This document shows positions 34,983-42,382 of a DNA stretch of 64,000 nt, one piece after another. Below the pieces are notes generated by a model. The model made no database searches and was not told the origin of the DNA. It saw only the letters and a list, made by a program, of their open reading frames with translations. The DNA is from Pseudoflavonifractor sp. AF19-9AC. Its GTDB lineage: Bacteria > Bacillota > Clostridia > Oscillospirales > Oscillospiraceae. The translations under genes and the position numbers were made by a program. The stretch is from the NCBI RefSeq assembly GCF_003478995.1, contig NZ_QUGI01000007.1, positions 62,001 to 126,000 of the forward strand, written 5' to 3'. Position 1 is the first letter of the stretch. Each line of letters opens with the position of its first letter.

Positions 34983-35092
34983 GGTATTTTTTTGCCACCG
35001 GCTCAGAAACTTTTTTCTCCTCGGTGTACAAAAACCGGCACATATCGCAGCCTGTCCCACATATACTGGTATGTAAATTCCTTTTTCAACTT

Positions 35093-35118
35093 ACGCCGCC
35101 TGACGGCGGAGTTTTTCG
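35093..35118 (+). promoter_or_regulatory. Terminator-like hairpin just before the 37-residue ORF
   Basis: CGCCG-CCTGA-CGGCG followed by GAGTTTTT ends 17 bases before the ORF start and just ahead of its AGGAGG. It could be an attenuator in a short leader or simply a weak terminator. Confidence 0.35.
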
Positions 35119-35135
35119 TTCAGGAGGTCAACAAC

Positions 35136-35249
35136 ATGATGAACGAGCACAGCACCCCTATTTTAAATCTGCCCCCCCGCCCCGCACCCCGGGATGATCT
35201 GGACGACCTGATTTTCCGGGAAGAGGGCTGGTTGGTCAGTGACCGCTGA
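35136..35249 (+). CDS. Putative 37-residue protein
   Basis: ATG after AGGAGG-TCAACAAC, then MMNEHSTPILNLPPRPAPRD and an acidic end (DLDDLIFREEGWLVSDR), stop, and at once a strong terminator. The strong ribosome site and closely fitted terminator favour a real gene. No family recognised. The Pro-rich middle and acidic tail suggest an unstructured peptide. Confidence 0.5.
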   Translation: MMNEHSTPILNLPPRPAPRDDLDDLIFREEGWLVSDR

Positions 35250-35250
35250 G

Positions 35251-35280
35251 GGCCGTCTCCCTCCGGGGAGACGGCTTTTT
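35251..35280 (+). terminator. Terminator of the 37-residue ORF
   Basis: Stem GCCGTCTCC / GGAGACGGC followed by TTTTT, starting two bases after the stop. Confidence 0.85.
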
Positions 35281-35304
35281 GCTGCCCGCACCGATAGGTT
35301 TTCC

Positions 35305-35333
35305 TTTACTTTTCCTTCGGTCTCATATATAAT
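35305..35333 (+). promoter_or_regulatory. prfB promoter
   Basis: TTTACT (35305-35310), 17 bases, TATAAT (35328-35333), 63 bases before prfB. Confidence 0.65.
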
Positions 35334-35395
35334 AGTTGGGCTTATAATATGAAATACCCCGATTTCGGGAGTTTACAGGAAAGAGTGAGGACCCT

Positions 35396-36517
35396 ATGCT
35401 CCAATTTGACGAGTACAAAGTCAAGCTGAACAATCTGGCCCCCACCCTGAAGGAGCTGGCCGATGCCCTGGATTTGGACGGGGCGGCCCGGGAGCTGGAC
35501 ATGCTCCAGGCTGAGTCCGCCGCCGACGGCTTTTGGGACAACCTGGCCAAGGCGCAGAAGGTGCAGCAGCGCATCAAGAACCTTCAGGACAAGGTGGACA
35601 GCCAGACCAAGCGTCAGCGTCAGTGGGACGATTTGATGGCCCTTTGCGAGATGGGCAACGAGTTCGAGGACGAGTCCCTGGTCCCCGAGCTGGAGGAGGG
35701 CTTTGCCGCCCTGGAGGCGGACATGGAGTCCGCCCGGCTCCAGACCCTGCTCTCCGGCGAGTATGACAGCTCTAACGTCATTCTCACCATCCACCCCGGC
35801 GCCGGCGGCACCGAGGCTCAGGACTGGGCCCAGATGCTCTATCGCATGTACACCCGCTGGACCGAGCGCCACGGCTTTACCTACCAGATCATGGACTATC
35901 AGGAGGGTGACGAAGCCGGCATCAAGTCCGCCACCATCATGATCGAGGGCGAAAACGCCTACGGCTTCCTCCGGGGCGAGCACGGCGTACACCGTCTGGT
36001 GCGTGTCTCCCCCTTCGACGCCAATGCCCGGCGGCAGACCTCCTTCGCCTCTGTGGAGGTCATGCCCGACCTGCCTGAGGACGTGGAGATTGAAATCCGC
36101 CCCGAGGACATTGAGATGCAGGTCTACCGCGCCTCCGGCGCCGGCGGCCAGCACGTCAACAAGACCTCCTCTGCCGTCCGTCTCATTCACAAGCCCACCG
36201 GCATTGTGGTGGCCTCCCAGCAGGAGCGCTCCCAGTTCCAGAACAAGGACAACTGTATGAAGATGCTGCGCGCCAAGCTGGTGGAGCTGCAGATGCAGGA
36301 GAAGGCCGAGAAGATCTCCGATTTGAAGGGCGTACAGCTGAAGATCGAATGGGGCAGCCAGATCCGCTCCTACGTCTTCATGCCCTATCAGCTGGTGAAG
36401 GACAACCGCACCGCCTACGAGACCAGCAACATTGGCGCCGTCATGGACGGCGATTTGGATGGCTTCATCAATGCCTACCTCACCTGTGAGGCCACCGGCA
36501 ACTGGGCCAGCAAATAA
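35396..36517 (+). CDS. prfB: Peptide chain release factor 2
   Basis: 373 residues in one uninterrupted frame. The RF2 stop-codon-reading tripeptide is SPF (RVSPFDANARRQTS) and the peptidyl-hydrolase motif is GGQ (SGAGGQHVNKTSSAV). The N-terminus MLQFDEYKVKLNNLAPTLKE aligns with the RF2 start; at the position where most bacteria have the CTTTGA programmed +1 frameshift (around codon 24) the gene reads straight through GCC-CTG-GAT-TTG-GAC. So the usual autoregulatory frameshift is absent. GAGGAC-type site before the ATG. Confidence 0.96.
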   Translation: MLQFDEYKVKLNNLAPTLKELADALDLDGAARELDMLQAESAADGFWDNLAKAQKVQQRIKNLQDKVDSQTKRQRQWDDLMALCEMGNEFEDESLVPELEEGFAALEADMESARLQTLLSGEYDSSNVILTIHPGAGGTEAQDWAQMLYRMYTRWTERHGFTYQIMDYQEGDEAGIKSATIMIEGENAYGFLRGEHGVHRLVRVSPFDANARRQTSFASVEVMPDLPEDVEIEIRPEDIEMQVYRASGAGGQHVNKTSSAVRLIHKPTGIVVASQQERSQFQNKDNCMKMLRAKLVELQMQEKAEKISDLKGVQLKIEWGSQIRSYVFMPYQLVKDNRTAYETSNIGAVMDGDLDGFINAYLTCEATGNWASK

Positions 36518-36530
36518 AGAAATTCGATGA

Positions 36531-36569
36531 AAAATCCCCCGCCTGGATATCCAGGCGGGGGATTTTTTC
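36531..36569. terminator. Bidirectional terminator between prfB and birA
   Basis: Stem AATCCCCCGCCTGG / CCAGGCGGGGGATT with loop ATAT and a T6 tail. Confidence 0.9.
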
Positions 36570-36589
36570 TTTGTAAACCGGACCAGAGC

Positions 36590-37582
36590 TTACACATAGC
36601 CATACATACCCCGGACCGACACCTCCCCGGCGGACAGGGCCTTCCGGCTTCCGTCGGGCAGCTCCACCACCAGGCGGAACTGGTCATCAATTTCCAGGGC
36701 ATAGGCCTCCTGGCGAGAAACGGGGGTGATGAGCTGCACCTGGTTGCCGGGGGTGAGGCAATCGGCCCGATACTTGGCCAGGTACTCCGCCTTATTCTCC
36801 GGGAATCCGGCGTACATCTTGTCCAGGGCCCGAATGAGCTGGATGGCCAGCTCGGTGCGGCGCACGGGATGACCCAGCTGCTGCTGAAGGGAGGTGGCCA
36901 TGTCCCGGATCTCCGGGGTGAAATCCTCCGGGCGGTGGTTGGCGTTGATGCCGATGCCGGGCACCAGATACTCCAGGGCGTTGCTCTCGCTCTCCAGCCC
37001 CATCTCCGTGAGGATGCCCACCAGCTTTTTGCCCCCCAGGATAATATCATTGGTCCATTTGATCTGAGGGCGGACGCCGCAGGCCGCCTCAATGCCGTCG
37101 CACACCGCCACCGCCACCCAGGCGGTAAAGTCGGTCACCTGGGCGGGCTCCAGCTTGGGCCGCAGGAGAGCGGACAGGTACAGCCCGCAGCCCTTGGGGG
37201 ACTGGAAGGTGCGGCCCAGCCGTCCCCGGCCGCCGGTCTGCTCGTCGGCGATGACCACCAGGCCCTCCTCCGCGCCGGCCATGGCCTGGCGCTTGCACTC
37301 GGTGTTGGTGGAGTCCACGGTGTCCAGACACAGCAGCTTCCGCCCCACCAGGCACCCTTCCAGGGGGCCGGCCAGCTCCCCCTCCCGCAGGCGGTCGGGG
37401 GCTCCCTGCAGCCGGTAGCCCCGGTTGGGGGCGGAGGCAATCTCATACCCCTCCTGACGCAGGGCCTCAATGGCCTTCCACACCGCCGCCCGGCTGATGC
37501 CCAGCTGGCGGCTCATGGCTTCCCCGGACAGATATTCCCCACCGCTCTCCCGCAGCAGGGATAATACGCGCTCCCGGCTCAT
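36590..37582 (-). CDS. birA: Bifunctional biotin-protein ligase / biotin operon repressor
   Basis: 330 residues. N-terminal winged helix-turn-helix (about 1-65: YLSGEAMSRQLGISRAAVWKAIEALRQEGYEI), then the ligase domain with the biotinyl-AMP site GRGRLGRTFQSPKGCGLYLS and IKWTNDI, and a C-terminal SH3-like cap. It loads biotin onto carboxylases and can repress biotin genes. No bio genes are in the window. Upstream hpf is separated by its own terminator. Confidence 0.94.
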   Translation of the reverse strand: MSRERVLSLLRESGGEYLSGEAMSRQLGISRAAVWKAIEALRQEGYEIASAPNRGYRLQGAPDRLREGELAGPLEGCLVGRKLLCLDTVDSTNTECKRQAMAGAEEGLVVIADEQTGGRGRLGRTFQSPKGCGLYLSALLRPKLEPAQVTDFTAWVAVAVCDGIEAACGVRPQIKWTNDIILGGKKLVGILTEMGLESESNALEYLVPGIGINANHRPEDFTPEIRDMATSLQQQLGHPVRRTELAIQLIRALDKMYAGFPENKAEYLAKYRADCLTPGNQVQLITPVSRQEAYALEIDDQFRLVVELPDGSRKALSAGEVSVRGMYGYV

Positions 37583-37640
37583 GGCTGTTTCGCTCCTTCT
37601 CTTCTTTCTGTTCTGGGCCTTTGACTCCCGGTCAAGGCCG

Positions 37641-37672
37641 AAAAAAGGGGGCGGCTGTGCCGCCCCCTTTGC
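37641..37672 (-). terminator. Terminator after hpf
   Basis: Stem AAGGGGGCGGC / GCCGCCCCCTT with loop TGT and a T tail on the minus strand. Confidence 0.85.
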
Positions 37673-37681
37673 ATGTCTTTC

Positions 37682-38233
37682 TTACTGCTCGTCTTCAATG
37701 AGGCCGTAGTCCCCGTCGTAGCGGCGGTAGACCACCGCGAAGGCCCCGCCCGCCTCCTCGTCCTTAAAGGCGAAGAAGCTGTGGCCCAGCAGATTCATCT
37801 GCAGAATGGCCTCGTCCCGGGTCATGGGCTTGAGGGGGAAGGTCTTGCTGCGCACAATGCGGTACTCGCCTTCCTCGGGCTCATCGGGCGCGAAGGAGGA
37901 GAATTCCTCCACATCCAAGGCCCGCTCAAAGGCGCCCTGGCGCAGCCGCTTCTCCAGACGTGTCTTGTTCTTGCGGATCTGGCGCTCCAGCGTGGTGACA
38001 GCGGCGTCGATGGAGGCGTGCATATCAGAGGTGCTCTCGGACACCCGGAAGATGGTGCCGTTGGACCGGATGGTGATTTCCACCTTATTGAGCCGGTCCT
38101 TCTCCACACTGAACGTGATTGCGGCGGTCGCATCCTCTCTGAAAAAACGGTCCAGCTTTCCTACCTTCTTCTCCGCATAAGCGTGGATGGAGCCCGGCAG
38201 GTTCACTTTCTTGTCCGTAAACACATACTTCAT
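37682..38233 (-). CDS. hpf: Long-form ribosome hibernation promoting factor
   Basis: 183 residues. The N-terminal HPF/RaiA domain (about 1-100: EKKVGKLDRFF, MHASIDAAVTTLERQIRKNKTRL) binds the 30S decoding centre; a linker leads to the C-terminal dimerisation domain (KPMTRDEAILQMNLLGHSFFAF, VVYRRYDGDYGLIE), which pairs two ribosomes into 100S particles. AAAGGAGCGGAAC precedes the ATG, and a TATAAT on the minus strand at 38303-38308 is a candidate -10. Confidence 0.95.
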   Translation of the reverse strand: MKYVFTDKKVNLPGSIHAYAEKKVGKLDRFFREDATAAITFSVEKDRLNKVEITIRSNGTIFRVSESTSDMHASIDAAVTTLERQIRKNKTRLEKRLRQGAFERALDVEEFSSFAPDEPEEGEYRIVRSKTFPLKPMTRDEAILQMNLLGHSFFAFKDEEAGGAFAVVYRRYDGDYGLIEDEQ

Positions 38234-38371
38234 ACTTGTTCCGCTCCTTTCGCCCCGAAGGGCTGGTATGGGGGAGGGGGAGGGTTCCCCCTCCGTTAAC
38301 TTATTATACCATACAGGAGGGAAATTACCAGAGGCTTTTGTGAATTTTTTCTAAATTCGCTCCTTGGAATT

Positions 38372-39532
38372 TTATCCACTTACCCGGACGCCGTTGATAA
38401 ACACGGCTTTGACCCGGCTGAGCAGGTTGATGGGGTGGCCGGTGGTGATCACCAGATCGGCGTCCTTCCCCGGGGCCAGGGAGCCCACCCGGTCATCGAT
38501 CCCCGCGATTTTGGCGGCATTGATGGTGATGGCAGCCAGGGCGGCCTCGGGATTCATGCCCCCCTTTACCGCCAGACCGGCGCACAGGGGCAGGTACTGA
38601 ATAGGCACCTCCGGGTGGTCGGTGCAGATGGCGGTCTTCACTCCCCGCAGGGTGAGCACCGCCGGAGATTCAATGGTCATGTTGGCCAGCTCCGGCTTGG
38701 AGCGGTCCCCCAGGGCGGGGCCGGTGATGACGGGGATGCCCTCCTGCTCCAGAAGCTCCGGGATAAGGTGAGCCTCCGTGCCGTGGACGATGACGCACTT
38801 GAGGCCAAACTCCTTGGCAATGCGCACGCCGGTGGCGATGTCGTCCGCCCGGTGGGCATGGATGTGGACGGGCAGCTCCCCCCGCACCACGGGCAGCAGG
38901 GCCTCCAGCTTGGCGTCGTAGTCAGGCTTGTCCTCCTCCTCGTCCGCCTCCGCCTTCTCCAGTTTCTCGGCGTACTCCAGGGCCTTGTGCAGGTTCTCCC
39001 GGATGATGGCGGCGGTGGCCATGCGGGTAACGGGGGTCTCATGGCGCTCGTTGTAGACGCACTTGGGGTTCTCCCCCAGGGCCAGCTTCATGGCCACGGG
39101 GGCCTTGAGCACCATCTCATCCACCCAGCGCCCCGCCGTCTTGATGGCGGCAAACTGTCCGCTGATGGGGTTGGCGGAGCCGGGGCCGGTGAGAACGGTG
39201 GTCACTCCCGCCGCCCGAGCCTCCTGGAAGCAGCGGTCCAGGGGGTTGATGGCGTCGATGGCCCGCAGGTGGGGGGTACAGGGGTCGGTGGCCTCGTTGC
39301 CGTCGTCGGCCTCGAAGCCCTGGGCGTCTCCGAACATGCCCAGGTGGCTGTGGGCGTCCACAAAGCCGGGCAGCACATGGCCCTGGGCCGCGTCCAGAGT
39401 CTCCCCCTCCCAGTGGTCGGGGGCCTCCTCCATGGGGCCCACCTTGGCAATCTTGTCCCCGGACACGGCCACGTAGCCGTTGGGAATGGTCACACCCTCC
39501 ATGGTGTGCACGGTGGCGTTGATGATGAGCAT
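38372..39532 (-). CDS. Amidohydrolase (imidazolonepropionase-like)
   Basis: 386 residues from MLIINATVHTMEGVTIPNGY, with AGGAGG nine bases upstream. Amidohydrolase fold: VLPGFVDAHSHLGMFG (His-x-His metal pair), HIHAHRADDIATG, CVIVHGTEAH, and CTDHPEVPIQYLPL with the catalytic Asp; GKDADLVITTGHPI closes the barrel. The substrate is not predictable. Similar proteins are common single genes in Clostridia. Transcribed alone. Confidence 0.85.
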   Translation of the reverse strand: MLIINATVHTMEGVTIPNGYVAVSGDKIAKVGPMEEAPDHWEGETLDAAQGHVLPGFVDAHSHLGMFGDAQGFEADDGNEATDPCTPHLRAIDAINPLDRCFQEARAAGVTTVLTGPGSANPISGQFAAIKTAGRWVDEMVLKAPVAMKLALGENPKCVYNERHETPVTRMATAAIIRENLHKALEYAEKLEKAEADEEEDKPDYDAKLEALLPVVRGELPVHIHAHRADDIATGVRIAKEFGLKCVIVHGTEAHLIPELLEQEGIPVITGPALGDRSKPELANMTIESPAVLTLRGVKTAICTDHPEVPIQYLPLCAGLAVKGGMNPEAALAAITINAAKIAGIDDRVGSLAPGKDADLVITTGHPINLLSRVKAVFINGVRVSG

Positions 39533-39682
39533 GGCAGTTCCTCCTGTTTTGGCCCCGCCTTCCTTCGACAAAGGTTCCCATTGCCTTGGGCCCTCCTTTG
39601 TGGTATGGTAACAGGGCAGCTCAACCAATATGCTTTCTGCGCGCCTTTGGCGCGGGCGCCCCTCGGGGCGTCTTTTTTTTGC

Positions 39683-39722
39683 AAAAAAAGGGCTGCGCGC
39701 CCACGGCGGCAGCCCTTTGGGG
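39683..39722 (-). terminator. Terminator of the yabP-yabQ-divIC-yabR unit
   Basis: On the minus strand an imperfect GGGCTGCCGCC / GCGCAGCCC hairpin is followed by seven T, just past the yabR stop. Confidence 0.75.
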
Positions 39723-39729
39723 GTTGGAT

Positions 39730-40179
39730 TTACCGACGGCCGCCGCCCCGGCGGTTGCCGCCCTTCTTTTCAATGTAGCGCAGCTCAGACAGCTTGCTGT
39801 CAGAGGACTGCATAAACTGCTTGAGCCGGTCCTCAAAGTCAGTGGGCTCCTTGGGCGCGGGACGGACATAACCCATGGGTCTGGGGCCGCCGCCCTGGTG
39901 GGGCCGCCCTCCGCCCGCGGGCCGCGGGGTCCGCTGAGGGGGAGGAGTAACCTGCTTAATGGACAGATTGATGCGGTTGGACTGGTCAATGCCGATGACC
40001 TTGACCTTGACCTCCTGTCCCTCCTTCAGGTGATCGGAGACCTGATTGACATAGGAGTAGGCAATCTCCGAAATGTGGACCAAGCCGGACTTACCCTCCG
40101 GCAGAGCCACAAAGGCGCCAAATTTTGTAATTCCCGTAACCTTTCCGTCCAAAATGGACCCAACACTGATCTCACTCAC
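39730..40179 (-). CDS. yabR: S1-domain RNA-binding protein, YabR-like
   Basis: 149 residues. One S1 domain (about 3-76: VGSILDGKVTGITKFGAFVALPEGKSGLVHISEIA, VKVIGIDQSNRINLSIKQ), then a Pro/Gly/Arg-rich stretch and a basic end rich in Gly-Gly-Arg. Position after divIC matches yabR of Bacillus. Related S1 proteins (YabR/CvfD/YugI) act in post-transcriptional control and ribosome association; the exact role here is unknown. Confidence 0.88.
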   Translation of the reverse strand: MSEISVGSILDGKVTGITKFGAFVALPEGKSGLVHISEIAYSYVNQVSDHLKEGQEVKVKVIGIDQSNRINLSIKQVTPPPQRTPRPAGGGRPHQGGGPRPMGYVRPAPKEPTDFEDRLKQFMQSSDSKLSELRYIEKKGGNRRGGGRR

Positions 40180-40247
40180 TGAGCGCTGTATCCTCCCTTG
40201 TTAATTTCTCCCGCCGGCGCACACACTCCGCCGACCGGGCTGTGTCC

Positions 40248-40523
40248 TCAATTTGCCACGTCGATGTACAACACTGCGTTTTTGTCCTGATAGCCCTTCT
40301 CCCGGGCGACCTCCTCAATGACCTCGGGGTCGTCGCTGTTTTCGATGGCGTAGGACTTTTCCTCGTTTTCCTGACGCAGATCGGCCACCTGCTGCTCCTT
40401 CCCGCTTAGCTCGCCCTGGAGAGACTGAATCTGTCCCCGCAGGTCCAGCAGAGAAGTGGCCAGATAAATCAGCAGAACCAGCACTACAATTTTGGTTAAA
40501 AAGCTGGCGCGTTTGAAGCGCAT
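40248..40523 (-). CDS. divIC: Septum formation initiator (FtsL/DivIC family)
   Basis: 91 residues: short basic cytoplasmic start, one membrane helix (about 10-28), then a coiled coil (RGQIQSLQGELSGKEQQVADL) and a C-terminal DPEVIEEVAREKGYQ segment, the DivIC pattern. AAAGGAG lies 11 bases upstream. It links FtsL and FtsQ-type proteins in the divisome. Gene order yabQ-divIC-yabR matches Bacillus. The first 209 bases lie inside the 3' end of the yabQ frame. Confidence 0.85.
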   Translation of the reverse strand: MRFKRASFLTKIVVLVLLIYLATSLLDLRGQIQSLQGELSGKEQQVADLRQENEEKSYAIENSDDPEVIEEVAREKGYQDKNAVLYIDVAN

Positions 40524-41016
40524 GGTCCCTCTCGCTCCTTTCTCTGGCGCTGCGGCGCAGGACGGCCTGTTCCATCGCCTTGGTTTTCCGCTTTATTTTA
40601 TACCATTTCTCCGCAGAAAGGAAGGTGTTTTTCATAAGTTTTCTGATTTTTTTCAAAATGCCCCGGAAAACCCGCAGCGGTAAGGTCAAAATTCCCAAAA
40701 GCAGGGTGGTGAGATCGGCCAGGCGATAACCGATCCAAAGAAAAACCGGGCTAAGCAGCCAGAAATAGGCTCCTCCTCCCAGCAGGCAGAACAGGGCCCC
40801 ATAAAACCGCACCTCTCCCCCCCAGGCCCCCTGGGACCAGAGGAACAGCGCCGCCCCCACCACCAGCCAGAACAGCAGGTCCAGCACCGGCTCCAGCAGC
40901 TTCCGCCGCACCCGCACCCGCAAAATGCGGAACAGGTCGTACAGTACGCCCAGCCCCGCTCCAATGCCCAGGGCCTGGCACAGCGCCGCCCACTGGGCCG
41001 CCACATCCACCGTCAT
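40315..41016 (-). CDS. yabQ: Spore cortex biosynthesis protein YabQ, with overlapping C-terminal extension
   Basis: 233 residues. Residues 1-~150 are typical YabQ: four or five membrane helices (GAGLGVLYDLFRILRV, LLFWLVVGAALFLW, FWLLSPVFLWIGYRL). YabQ is needed for spore cortex formation. The frame stays open for ~70 more residues through the start of divIC in another frame (Arg/Ser/Gly-rich), which is unlikely to be a conserved domain. Its ATG overlaps the yabP stop by four bases. Confidence 0.8.
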   Translation of the reverse strand: MTVDVAAQWAALCQALGIGAGLGVLYDLFRILRVRVRRKLLEPVLDLLFWLVVGAALFLWSQGAWGGEVRFYGALFCLLGGGAYFWLLSPVFLWIGYRLADLTTLLLGILTLPLRVFRGILKKIRKLMKNTFLSAEKWYKIKRKTKAMEQAVLRRSARERSERDHALQTRQLFNQNCSAGSADLSGHFSAGPAGTDSVSPGRAKREGAAGGRSASGKRGKVLRHRKQRRPRGH

Positions 41017-41297
41017 CCGCCCAACAGGCGGCTGAACAGTCCGCCCCGCTCCCGTCGCTCCGTCTGATAGATGAGGGCGCTGACCTGTCCCTCCACCTTC
41101 AGATCGCCCCCGTCCAGGGACAGCTTTTCAATGTGCAGCCCCTCCCCCTGGATCTCCAGATCTCCGTGGGCGGTGGTGAGCAGGATGGTGTTCTCGTCAA
41201 AGCTCTCCACCTCCTCCACGCCGGAAATGGTGAGCTGCTCCCGGTCCTCCAGCACAATCCGGTGCTCCCCCGGGGCCCGCAGTTCCTCGTATGCCAT
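41013..41297 (-). CDS. yabP: Sporulation protein YabP
   Basis: 94 residues from MAYEELRAPGEHRI, eight bases after AGGAGG. The YabP/YqfC fold is evident: LEDREQLTISGVEEVESFDENTILLTTAHGDLEIQGEGLHIEKLSLDGGDLKVEGQV. YabP is made under sigma-E and is required for spore cortex assembly. It opens the yabP-yabQ-divIC-yabR unit. The adjacent yabO gene of Bacillus is not present upstream. Confidence 0.9.
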   Translation of the reverse strand: MAYEELRAPGEHRIVLEDREQLTISGVEEVESFDENTILLTTAHGDLEIQGEGLHIEKLSLDGGDLKVEGQVSALIYQTERRERGGLFSRLLGG

Positions 41298-41509
41298 GCT
41301 ATTCCCTCCTTCTGTCTCAGTCCATTCTATGGACGAGGCTGACGGAAAAGACGTGAAACTTTTTCCCAAAAGGGCGGTTTTGTGGAGGCCTGTCCCCCCT
41401 TTTTCCTCCGGGATTGTCCAATTCGCACATGGAAATATGCCAAAGGGTGTTGTACAATAAGGGCGCATATTACCGGCGGGCCTGTTCTCCGCCGGCAGGA
41501 GGAACCAAA

Positions 41510-42283
41510 ATGACAAAAGCCATTTTTTTCGATGTGGACGGCACCCTGGTCAGTTTTCAAACCCACCAGGTCTCCCCTGCCGTGGTGGACGCCCTTCATC
41601 AGCTGCGTGCCCAGGGAATCAAGCTCTTTCTGGCCACCGGCCGCCACCCCGCCATGATCGGCAACGTCCGCTCCCTCTTCCCCTTTGACGGGTACATGAC
41701 CCTCAGCGGTCAGCTGTGCACCGTGGGGGACCAGGTGGTGCACAGCTCTCCTATGGAGCCCCAGGCCGTGGAGGAGCTGGTGTCCGCCGCCCGGGACGGC
41801 GCCTTCTCCTGTCTCTTTCTGGAGGAGAAGGACATCTACCTCAACCTGGTCAACGACCTCACCCGCCGGTTTATGGGAGATCTGAATCTGGACATGCCAC
41901 CCGTCAGGGACCCCAGGGAGGCCCTGGGCAAGCCCCTTTATCAGGCGGTCACCTTCCTCACCCGGGAGAATGAGCACCTGCTCCTCAGCCGCGCCCCCCA
42001 CGTGAAGACCACCCGCTGGCACCCGGAGTTTCTGGACGTCATTCCCACCTCCGGCGGAAAGGACCAGGGCATGGAGGCCATTCTGAATTTCCTGGGCATC
42101 CCCCTGGAGCAGTCCATGGCCTTCGGGGACGGGGAGAACGACCTATCCATGCTGCGCCACGCGGGCATCGGCGTGGCCATGGGCACCGCCAGCCAGGAAG
42201 TGCGCCAGGGCGCCGACTACGTCACCGGCACCGTGGATGAGGACGGGATCGTCACCGCCCTAAAACATTTCGGCCTGCTGTAA
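41510..42283 (+). CDS. HAD-superfamily hydrolase, Cof type (subfamily IIB)
   Basis: 257 residues from MTKAIFFDVDGTLVSF, with AGGAGG upstream. HAD motif I FDVDGT, motif II LATGRH, motif III region with Lys, and motif IV AFGDGENDLSML, with the IIB cap domain between. These enzymes dephosphorylate sugar phosphates or similar compounds. Substrate unknown. A TACAAT -10-like hexamer lies near 41452. Confidence 0.9.
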   Translation: MTKAIFFDVDGTLVSFQTHQVSPAVVDALHQLRAQGIKLFLATGRHPAMIGNVRSLFPFDGYMTLSGQLCTVGDQVVHSSPMEPQAVEELVSAARDGAFSCLFLEEKDIYLNLVNDLTRRFMGDLNLDMPPVRDPREALGKPLYQAVTFLTRENEHLLLSRAPHVKTTRWHPEFLDVIPTSGGKDQGMEAILNFLGIPLEQSMAFGDGENDLSMLRHAGIGVAMGTASQEVRQGADYVTGTVDEDGIVTALKHFGLL

Positions 42284-42382
42284 CCTTTTTGCCATTGTTC
42301 ACAATTTGCTGTGGAATTGCTGCCCTTTGTGGTGTACAATAGAGACAACTTTTGTACCATTTACCAGAGGAGGCGTTTCCAT

